Shown here in pieces: positions 7,475 through 13,434 of a stretch of DNA of 16,871 nucleotides. The number at the start of each line of letters is the position of its first letter. Position 1 is the stretch's first letter. The stretch spans positions 1-16,871 of the forward strand of contig DFOK01000013.1 of assembly GCA_002376715.1 (NCBI GenBank), read 5' to 3'. The translations under genes and the position numbers were made by a program. The stretch comes from Bacteroidales bacterium UBA3543. Lineage in GTDB: Bacteria > Bacteroidota > Bacteroidia > Bacteroidales > UBA932. The notes under the pieces were generated by a model, which saw nothing but the letters and a program-made list of their open reading frames with translations, searched no databases and had not been told where the DNA came from.

Positions 7475-10400
7475 ATGATTTCATTCTTCAGATGTACTAC
7501 AGGCACTATCATAGCCGTTAAAAGTAACAATGCACTCAGTAATGACGATATTCAGGCACTCCAATGGCTTTTCTCCGGAGCAGAACACCTGGGTACTGAT
7601 AATTTAAAAGGATATTTTGCAGGTCCCAGAAGGGAAATGATAACTCCCTGGAGTACAACCGCCACGGAAATTACGCACAATATGAATATTGAAGGCATTG
7701 TGAGAATGGAAGAGTATTTTCCGGTATCCGGACCCGAGGCTGATATCGACAAAATGCTGCAGCGTCTCTACAAAGGACTTGACCAGGAAATTTTCACGAC
7801 AGACAACATATTCGAACCGGTAAAACATATCACCGATCTGAAATCATACAACATAGAGGAAGGATTGGCACTTTCAGAAGATGAAATTGGCTACTTGCAC
7901 GATCTGAGCGACCGTATTGGCAGACCACTTACCGACTCCGAAGTATTCGGTTTTTCACAGGTCAATTCTGAGCATTGCCGTCACAAGATTTTCAACGGTA
8001 CATTCATCATTGACGGAAAGGAGATGCCCTCATCCCTTTTCAACCTGATCAAGAAGACTTCGAAACTCAATCCGGGCAGGATTGTTTCTGCTTACAAAGA
8101 CAACTGTGCATTTGTCGAAGGTCCCCTTGTACACCTTTTCCATCCCGGATCAGGTGACAAGCCCGATTTTTTTGTTAAAAGCAAACATGAGACTGTCATC
8201 TCGCTGAAAGCGGAAACGCACAATTTTCCCACGACAGTGGAGCCCTTCAACGGAGCGGCGACTGGAACAGGCGGTGAGATCAGAGACCGCATAGCCGGAG
8301 GTAAGGGAGCATTTCCCATAGCGGGAACTGCGGTCTATATGACCTCCTATCCCCGTTTTGAAGGTGAAACTCAGAGGGTATGGGAGTGCAGACCTCCACG
8401 GAAGTGGCTCTACCAGTCTCCCCTTGAGATCCTCATCAAGGCATCCAACGGTGCATCAGACTTCGGAAATAAATTTGGGCAACCCCTTATCTGCGGTTCT
8501 CTTTATACCTTCGAACACTCGGAAGAGGGGCGTGACTACGGCTTTGACAAGGTGATAATGCTTGCGGGAGGAATAGGCTTTGCCAAAAAGAAAGATTCGC
8601 TCAAAGAGTCCCCTGAGGCAGGAGACGAAATTATCCTCCTTGGAGGTGATAATTACCGCATAGGAATGGGCGGAGGAGCCGTATCCTCTGTAGACACGGG
8701 CGAATTTGCAAGTGCCATTGAACTGAATGCCATCCAGCGCTCCAACCCTGAAATGCAGAAATGCGTCTACAATACCATCAGAGCCGTTGCAGAAAAGGAA
8801 CACAACACTATCATATCTGTACATGACCACGGTGCCGGCGGACACCTGAACTGTCTCTCGGAGCTTGTAGAGGAAAGCGGAGGTACCATAGACATCAGCT
8901 GTCTCCCCATCGGCGATCCTACACTTTCAGCCAAAGAAATTATAGGTAACGAGTCCCAGGAGCGTATGGGGCTGGTAATGAAGAGTGAGGATGTGGATGA
9001 ACTCAGCAGAATAGCCGAAAGGGAGCGAGCTCCTTTGTATAGAATAGGCAAGACTACAGGAAAACACAACTTTACCCTGAAGAATTTTCAGACAGGTGAG
9101 ATACCTATAGACCTCACGATAGAAGATATGCTGGGGACTACGCCCGGAACAGTAATGACAGACAACACCGTCAGCCATTCTTTCAAAGGAGTTCCCTCTC
9201 CTGGTGACTTAACCGCTGAAGATCTCATATCATCTATAGAAAAGGTACTCCAATTGGAGTCTGTTGCCTGCAAGGATTGGCTGATCAATAAGGTTGACCG
9301 TTCTGTTACCGGACTGATTGCCTGCCAGCAAAGTACAGGTGAAATCCAGCTCCCGCTCAACAACCTCGGAGTGACAGCCATCGGTTATGACGACAATGAA
9401 GGTATTGCCACCTCTATCGGCCATGCACCCGCCATTGCATTGATAGACTCCGAGGCAGGGTCCAGAATGGCCATCGCTGAGGCACTTACCAATATGGTGT
9501 GGACCCCGATAGAAGAGGGTTTAAAGAGCGTTTCTTTGAGTGCCAACTGGATGTGGCCCTGTAAAAACGAGGGCGAGGATGGACGCCTATACAACGCAGT
9601 ACGCGCTGCATCTGACTTTGCAATAGCACTCGGCATCAACATTCCCACCGGAAAAGACTCATTGTCAATGACTCAGAAGTACCCCGACGGCACGCAAGTG
9701 CTCTCCCCCGGTACTCTGATCATCTCCACTGTGGGACCGGCAAAGGATATCCGAAAAACAGTACACCCCAACCTCATCCCGAAGCGAAGCGACATCCTCT
9801 GGATACCCTTCACACACACCGAAGGTTATCCTCTTGGAGGTTCCGCGTATGCACAAACTCTGTGTTACCTTGGAGACAATACTCCCGATGTGGATGATGC
9901 CGGATATTTTGCAAAATGCTTCAATACCCTTCAAGAGCTGATATGTGAAGGCCATATCCTCTCCGGACATGACATTTCGGCAGGAGGCCTGATTACCACC
10001 CTGCTCGAATCCTGTTTCCCCAATACGACGGGAGGCCTCTATATCGACCTGAGTTTCACCTCACCGGATGCTCTCTTCTGCGAGGCCCCCGGAGTTATCA
10101 TACAGACGGCAGGGGGCCGGACAGCCTCTCTGCTCACCCGCAAAGGCATCAATTTCTATGAAATAGGCGAATGGCAGGAAGAGCGTAAACTGACTCTCAA
10201 ACTCTCTTCTTATACCCTCGACATTGATATCGACAAAATGCGCGATGTATGGTACAATACCTCATATCTCTTCGATAAACTGCAATCGGGAGAAAAGAAA
10301 GCAGCCGAGAGATACTCTCAATACAAACTCCAGCCCCTCACCTATCGTTTTCCCAACTGTTTCTCCGGTAAAAGACCGGAAAGACCATCGAAACGACCTG

Positions 10401-11149
10401 TGGCAGCGATTATCCGAGAGAAAGGTTCCAATGGAGAGAGAGAGATGGCTTGGGCACTCTATCTTGCCGGCTTTGAAGTTAAGGATGTTCATACTACCGA
10501 CCTGACTAGTGGAAGAGAAACTTTGGACGATGCACAGTTAGTAGTCTTTGTGGGAGGATTCTCCAACGCTGATACTCTCGGTTCAGCCAAAGGATGGGCA
10601 GGAACACTGATGTACAATAAAAGGGCTAAGGAGGCCATCGAGCGCTTTTTTGCACGTAAGAATACACTCAGCCTTGGCGTTTGTAATGGCTGCCAACTAA
10701 TGGGAGAACTCGGTTTTATAACCCTATCAGAGCGAGCAGCTGCTCCCAAGCTTCGCCACAATGCCTCTAAGAAATTTGAAAGCGGATTTGTGGGAGTCAC
10801 CATTCCCGAGTCACCTTCCATCATGCTAAAATCCCTCCAGGGTTGCAAACTCGGAGTCTGGATAGCACACGGTGAGGGTAAATTTGAGTTCCCAAAACCG
10901 ATATCAGAGTATAATATTGCCCTGAAATATAGCCACGATGCATATCCTGCCAATCCCAATGGCTCACCGGAAGCTATTGCGGGAGTCTGCAGCGAAGATG
11001 GACGCCACCTGGCTATGATGCCCCATCCCGAGCGTTGTATACGTCCCTGGAACTGGGCATATTACCCTCATGGACACCACAAAGATGCAGTAACGCCTTG
11101 GATAGAAATGTTTGTAAATGCAAGAAAATGGTGTGAGAGTAGTATGTAG
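7475..11149 (+). CDS. purL: Phosphoribosylformylglycinamidine synthase (single-chain)
   Basis: Fourth step of purine synthesis: FGAR, glutamine and ATP give FGAM. This is the long fused form, 1224 residues, with an N-terminal PurS-like domain, linker, two AIRS-like synthase halves and a C-terminal glutaminase. Visible signatures are QVNSEHCRHKIFNG, KAETHNFPTTVEPFNGAATG and GTGGEIRDR in the first synthase half, HDHGAGGHLNC, GKDSLSMTQKY and the mirrored GHDISAGGL in the second, and a class I amidotransferase with nucleophile Cys1070 in GVCNGC plus His1184 and Glu1186 in MPHPERC. The frame is open from TTG 7445, but that codon lies in the -7 box, and MISFFR at 7475 fits other Bacteroidales PurL N-termini. 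It is monocistronic. The TAG stop is the edge of a heptad array, and a 55-codon open extension follows it in frame. A strong hairpin ends the transcript. Confidence 0.97.
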   Translation: MISFFRCTTGTIIAVKSNNALSNDDIQALQWLFSGAEHLGTDNLKGYFAGPRREMITPWSTTATEITHNMNIEGIVRMEEYFPVSGPEADIDKMLQRLYKGLDQEIFTTDNIFEPVKHITDLKSYNIEEGLALSEDEIGYLHDLSDRIGRPLTDSEVFGFSQVNSEHCRHKIFNGTFIIDGKEMPSSLFNLIKKTSKLNPGRIVSAYKDNCAFVEGPLVHLFHPGSGDKPDFFVKSKHETVISLKAETHNFPTTVEPFNGAATGTGGEIRDRIAGGKGAFPIAGTAVYMTSYPRFEGETQRVWECRPPRKWLYQSPLEILIKASNGASDFGNKFGQPLICGSLYTFEHSEEGRDYGFDKVIMLAGGIGFAKKKDSLKESPEAGDEIILLGGDNYRIGMGGGAVSSVDTGEFASAIELNAIQRSNPEMQKCVYNTIRAVAEKEHNTIISVHDHGAGGHLNCLSELVEESGGTIDISCLPIGDPTLSAKEIIGNESQERMGLVMKSEDVDELSRIAERERAPLYRIGKTTGKHNFTLKNFQTGEIPIDLTIEDMLGTTPGTVMTDNTVSHSFKGVPSPGDLTAEDLISSIEKVLQLESVACKDWLINKVDRSVTGLIACQQSTGEIQLPLNNLGVTAIGYDDNEGIATSIGHAPAIALIDSEAGSRMAIAEALTNMVWTPIEEGLKSVSLSANWMWPCKNEGEDGRLYNAVRAASDFAIALGINIPTGKDSLSMTQKYPDGTQVLSPGTLIISTVGPAKDIRKTVHPNLIPKRSDILWIPFTHTEGYPLGGSAYAQTLCYLGDNTPDVDDAGYFAKCFNTLQELICEGHILSGHDISAGGLITTLLESCFPNTTGGLYIDLSFTSPDALFCEAPGVIIQTAGGRTASLLTRKGINFYEIGEWQEERKLTLKLSSYTLDIDIDKMRDVWYNTSYLFDKLQSGEKKAAERYSQYKLQPLTYRFPNCFSGKRPERPSKRPVAAIIREKGSNGEREMAWALYLAGFEVKDVHTTDLTSGRETLDDAQLVVFVGGFSNADTLGSAKGWAGTLMYNKRAKEAIERFFARKNTLSLGVCNGCQLMGELGFITLSERAAAPKLRHNASKKFESGFVGVTIPESPSIMLKSLQGCKLGVWIAHGEGKFEFPKPISEYNIALKYSHDAYPANPNGSPEAIAGVCSEDGRHLAMMPHPERCIRPWNWAYYPHGHHKDAVTPWIEMFVNARKWCESSM

Positions 11150-11285
11150 TGGTACGTGTTGCGAGTTTCGTGGTACGGGGTACGGGGTGTTGCGGGATAC
11201 GTGTTACGAGTTTCGGGGTACGTGTTACGTGTTACGAGGTACGGGGTGCGTGTTACGGGGTGCGGGTTAGTTCCGAGTTCGGAGC
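11150..11285 (+). repeat. Heptanucleotide tandem array directly behind purL
   Basis: Sixteen 7-bp units of consensus [AGT]G[GT]T[AG]CG run from 11150 to 11264, broken once by a 3-bp insertion (GGG, 11185-11187). Examples are TGGTACG, TGTTGCG, GGGTACG, TGTTACG and GGGTGCG. AGTTTCG appears twice. After a transition unit the period continues as TCCGAGT (11272-11278) and TCGGAGC (11279-11285), which resemble the units behind the dipeptidase gene. Immediately before it, TAGTATG (11140-11146) forms the last codons of purL. It has the same consensus as the folC array when each is read in its gene's direction. Between 11285 and the hairpin at 11295 nothing else is seen. Confidence 0.95.
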
Positions 11286-11294
11286 GAAGCGACT

Positions 11295-11338
11295 GTCACA
11301 AAAGAGAGGAACGATAAATCGTTCCTCTCTTTTGTGAC
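11295..11338. terminator. Bidirectional terminator, 20-bp perfect hairpin
   Basis: GTCACAAAAGAGAGGAACGA (11295-11314) and its exact reverse complement (11319-11338) enclose the loop TAAA. A-rich and T-rich parts lie inside the arms, so on either strand the 3' arm ends in CTCTTTTGTGAC. It sits between the convergent purL and rplS-tRNA-Arg units and should stop both. Its outer 4 bp overlap the 3' end of the tRNA gene. Confidence 0.88.
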
Positions 11339-11408
11339 CCCAACAGGATTCAAACCTGTAACCTTTTGATCCGTAGTCAAATACTCTATTCAGTTGAGCT
11401 ATGGGGCC
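11335..11408 (-). tRNA. tRNA-Arg, anticodon ACG
   Basis: A 74-nt cloverleaf on the minus strand. Acceptor GGCCCCA pairs with TGGGGTC (one G-U), D arm GCTC/GAGT, anticodon stem TTTGA/TCAAA around the loop CTACGGA, T arm ACAGG/CCTGT around TTTGAAT, discriminator A. The anticodon ACG (read as ICG after deamination) decodes CGU, CGC and CGA arginine codons. CCA is not encoded, so it must be added. It lies 17 bp behind rplS without its own visible promoter, so it is probably processed from the rplS transcript. Its last four bases form part of the terminator stem. Confidence 0.95.
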
Positions 11409-11425
11409 TTATGAGAAAACTGGTA

Positions 11426-11797
11426 TTACTCTTTCGGGGTCTGACGGGCGACTCTCTTTTCTTTGATACGTGCCTTCTTACCGGTGAGTTGTCTGAGGTA
11501 GAATATACGTGCCCTGCGTACTGCACCAACTTTGTTAACCTCGATATCCTCAATGAGAGGTGATGAGAGCGGGAAAATCCTCTCTACGCCTACACCATTT
11601 GAAATCTTGCGTACTGTAAAAGTTTTAGTAGCACCCTCTCCACGTTTTTGGATCACGATGCCACGAAACTTCTGGAAACGCTCTTTGTTTTCTTCTCTAA
11701 TCTTGTAAGTAACTGTAACGGTGTCACCGGCTTTAAAATCCGGCAACTGTTTCAATTCCTGTGCACAGGCCTCCTGTGCGATCTTCATTAAATCCAT
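11426..11797 (-). CDS. rplS: 50S ribosomal protein L19 (bL19)
   Basis: Component of the large ribosomal subunit at the interface with the 30S subunit. It is 123 residues, within the usual range. Characteristic stretches are FKAGDTVTVTYKI near the N-terminus, KFRGIVIQKRGEG, FTVRKISNGVGVERIFPLSSP and, at the C-terminus, VGAVRRARIFYLRQLTGKKARIKE, the L19 signature. The start MDLMKIA at 11797 matches other Bacteroidales L19 N-termini. An exact promoter lies upstream at 11911-11881, leaving a leader of roughly 75 nt. The downstream neighbour is tRNA-Arg, which appears to share its transcript. Unlike in proteobacteria, rpsP, rimM and trmD are not adjacent. Confidence 0.98.
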   Translation of the reverse strand: MDLMKIAQEACAQELKQLPDFKAGDTVTVTYKIREENKERFQKFRGIVIQKRGEGATKTFTVRKISNGVGVERIFPLSSPLIEDIEVNKVGAVRRARIFYLRQLTGKKARIKEKRVARQTPKE

Positions 11798-11875
11798 TTT
11801 TTTAAATGTTTTAGCGCAACGTTGCTGCTTCGGAACTCTCCGAGACTTATGTCAAGAGGTTGCTTTTCGTTTTGG
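11798..11875 (-). promoter_or_regulatory. rplS 5' leader, possible regulatory RNA
   Basis: The predicted untranslated leader contains a small hairpin, TCGGA-GAGT-TCCGA in minus-strand sense (11843-11830), and the palindrome GCAACGTTGC (11825-11816). Ribosomal protein leaders commonly bind their product, and leader RNAs for L19 have been proposed in some Bacteroidota. I cannot match this sequence to a defined motif, so regulation is only a possibility. Confidence 0.3.
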
Positions 11876-11880
11876 GACTG

Positions 11881-11911
11881 CAAAAGTACATATTTTTTCA
11901 CAACGTACAAA
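11881..11911 (-). promoter_or_regulatory. rplS promoter (-33 TTTG and -7 TACTTTTG)
   Basis: On the minus strand, TTTG at 11911-11908 is followed after 19 bp by TACTTTTG at 11888-11881, a full match to the Bacteroidota -33/-7 arrangement. The transcription start is expected near 11875. It lies in the gap between popT and rplS. Confidence 0.8.
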
Positions 11912-11951
11912 CTTTTAGGCACTTTTTTCCAAAAACAAAGCCTATATCAGG

Positions 11952-11972
11952 AGCCAAACTCCGATTTGGGCT
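11952..11972 (-). terminator. Possible weak terminator behind the PopT gene
   Basis: In minus-strand sense AGCCCAAA-TCGGAG-TTTGGCT forms a 7-bp stem with one bulged C just behind the PopT gene stop. A T5 run follows only about 16 nt later, so strength is doubtful. Confidence 0.3.
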
Positions 11973-11975
11973 ATC

Positions 11976-12875
11976 TTATGCCTTTGAAGATTTGAGCCTT
12001 TTTGCAAGAAACTCAATGCCGAACAGTAGGAGAACTCCCACTACAAACCATATCACTGCCTGAAGCAATTGAGGATCTCCGCCATAACTTCCCGGAAGCA
12101 CCGGACGGTCAACACCGCTCTCAAGGAGTTTTTTCCAGGGCCACACTTTTACAAGAGAACCTATCATCAGACCCGATAGGAAGAATAAAGTACCGTTATA
12201 GGCCTTCTTTAGCAACCAGGAGAGAAATTTAGAAAAAAGTATGATACCTATAAGCGCACCTGCAGCAAAAACCACTAGAACAGGAATATTCAGATCACTT
12301 ACGGCTCCTATTATGTATGCGTACTTTCCAAGAAGCAGCAATATGAAACTTCCGGATATCCCAGGAAGGATCATAGCGCAAATGCCGATTGCCCCGCAAA
12401 GGAAAATAAACCAGAGTGCTTCTGTGGTCTCCGTAGGAGAAATCAGGCAAATAAGCACTCCTACTGCAACCCCGACAATAGTCGGCAGCAAATGAATAAG
12501 TTTCTTGCCCTCAATCTCTTTAATTATGTAGATAGGGGAAGCCAGAATGAGTCCGAAAAAGAAGGACCACAAAGGTATCGGGTGGTGCACCAGCAGATAC
12601 TGCATCACCTTTGCCAAAGAAAAGATGCTTATGAGGATGCCGAGCACAAGCGAAAGGAGAAAATTGCCGTTTATTTTAAGCCACAGTTTGCGGAATTTTC
12701 CTGTGAAAAGTAATTTGACAGCCTCAAGGTCGATAGACTTGATAGACTCAATTAATTCGCCGTATATGCCGGTGAGAAAGGCGATAGTGCCACCTGAAAC
12801 TCCCGGAATTACATCAGCTGCTCCCATACAGAGACCCTTGACGGCAACGAGAAGATAGTGTCCGATTTTTGACAT
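11976..12875 (-). CDS. popT: PopT-like (DUF368) undecaprenyl-phosphate translocase
   Basis: Polytopic inner-membrane protein of the DUF368 family, 299 residues with about eight hydrophobic segments. DUF368 proteins (PopT) have been shown to return the lipid carrier undecaprenyl phosphate from the outer to the inner leaflet for reuse in peptidoglycan and other cell-wall synthesis. The two hallmark re-entrant motifs are present as an internal duplication: GAADVIPGVSGGTIAFLTGIY near residues 18-38 and MILPGISGSFILLLLGKY in the second half. The C-terminus is positively charged (FLAKRLKSSKA), suiting a cytoplasmic tail. It begins 3 bp behind the preceding small gene on the same strand, so the two probably form an operon. 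The function is assigned by family, not from residues specific to this copy. DedA-type translocases do the same job but are unrelated in sequence. Confidence 0.85.
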   Translation of the reverse strand: MSKIGHYLLVAVKGLCMGAADVIPGVSGGTIAFLTGIYGELIESIKSIDLEAVKLLFTGKFRKLWLKINGNFLLSLVLGILISIFSLAKVMQYLLVHHPIPLWSFFFGLILASPIYIIKEIEGKKLIHLLPTIVGVAVGVLICLISPTETTEALWFIFLCGAIGICAMILPGISGSFILLLLGKYAYIIGAVSDLNIPVLVVFAAGALIGIILFSKFLSWLLKKAYNGTLFFLSGLMIGSLVKVWPWKKLLESGVDRPVLPGSYGGDPQLLQAVIWFVVGVLLLFGIEFLAKRLKSSKA

Positions 12876-12878
12876 TAA

Positions 12879-13364
12879 TCAAGTTTGAGATAATGTGATA
12901 AGGTGTATGTTGGCCACATACTCTTTTGAAAGTTCCAGGTCTCTTTCTGAAAATGATGGTCTGTATGTTAAATCATACGGGTTGTCCCTGGAGAAATATT
13001 TGCCCACTTTAAACCCCGCTTTGGAAAGCATTGCAATTCTTTTCACAACAGGATGGAAATTGTTTGAGACCGCGAATAAAAAATCAAATTCGGTATTGAT
13101 GAATGGATCTGCCACGGTGGATTTGAGTCTACCCAGATGCGTAAAATCGTGCCGATAATTTATAACGGTCATTCTGGAATCAAGACACCATTGCGGTATG
13201 GAGTGCCTGTTAAGATTGACCAGAAGATAGTGAATCTCAATCCCGTGTCTGGCTGCTTCCTGATCGAGAAAAGCGACAGTATCGGGACAATTGAAGTTGC
13301 AGAGATTCAGAATCACACCAAGCGAACGGGCGTCATTGAAGGGTTTCAGTACTGGTTGTCTCAT
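12879..13364 (-). CDS. Small cytoplasmic protein of a Bacteroidota family (probably DUF6913)
   Basis: Function unknown. The protein has 161 residues, no signal peptide and no membrane segment. It resembles the family annotated as DUF6913, found across Bacteroidota; I am moderately sure of that name. Visible features are an N-terminal basic stretch, hydrophobic strand patterns (LGVILNL, HYLLVNL, FDFLFAV) and NNFHPVVKRIAMLSKAGFKVGKY, suggesting an alpha/beta fold. The open frame extends up to a GTG at 13400, but that codon lies inside the ppdK terminator hairpin, so the ATG at 13364 (MRQPVLKPFND) is the likely start. No exact -7 box was found in the short gap, so expression may rely on readthrough from ppdK or an unrecognised promoter. 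The PopT gene follows after 3 bp, which suggests coexpression and perhaps a link to the cell envelope. Confidence 0.75.
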   Translation of the reverse strand: MRQPVLKPFNDARSLGVILNLCNFNCPDTVAFLDQEAARHGIEIHYLLVNLNRHSIPQWCLDSRMTVINYRHDFTHLGRLKSTVADPFINTEFDFLFAVSNNFHPVVKRIAMLSKAGFKVGKYFSRDNPYDLTYRPSFSERDLELSKEYVANIHLITLSQT

Positions 13365-13381
13365 ATGTGCGCCAATAAAAC

Positions 13382-13418
13382 AAAAAAGACTCCCGAACAC
13401 AAATTAGGTATTCGGGAG
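13382..13418 (-). terminator. Rho-independent terminator of ppdK
   Basis: In minus-strand sense CTCCCGAA (13418-13411) pairs with TTCGGGAG (13397-13390) around a 13-nt loop, followed after two bases by T6 (13387-13382). It begins 16 bp behind the ppdK stop codon and separates ppdK from the next gene on the same strand. Confidence 0.85.
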
Positions 13419-13434
13419 CTTTCGGAAAAGTATT

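Noticed and set aside
8200..8300. Possible split or frameshifted purL
   Set aside because: The frame is continuous and all domain motifs are present in order.
11150..11285. Insertion sequence ends or attachment site beside the tRNA
   Set aside because: There is no integrase, no target duplication and no inverted ends; the tRNA 3' end is not repeated elsewhere in the window.
11149..11337. 62-codon plus-strand frame behind purL
   Set aside because: Again translated heptad DNA running into a terminator; no independent evidence for a start. It is not the in-frame readthrough extension, which is a separate observation.
13365..13400. GTG start at 13400 adding 12 residues to the DUF6913-like protein
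   Set aside because: The codon lies in the loop of the ppdK terminator and the T-run follows it, so the ATG at 13364 is preferred.
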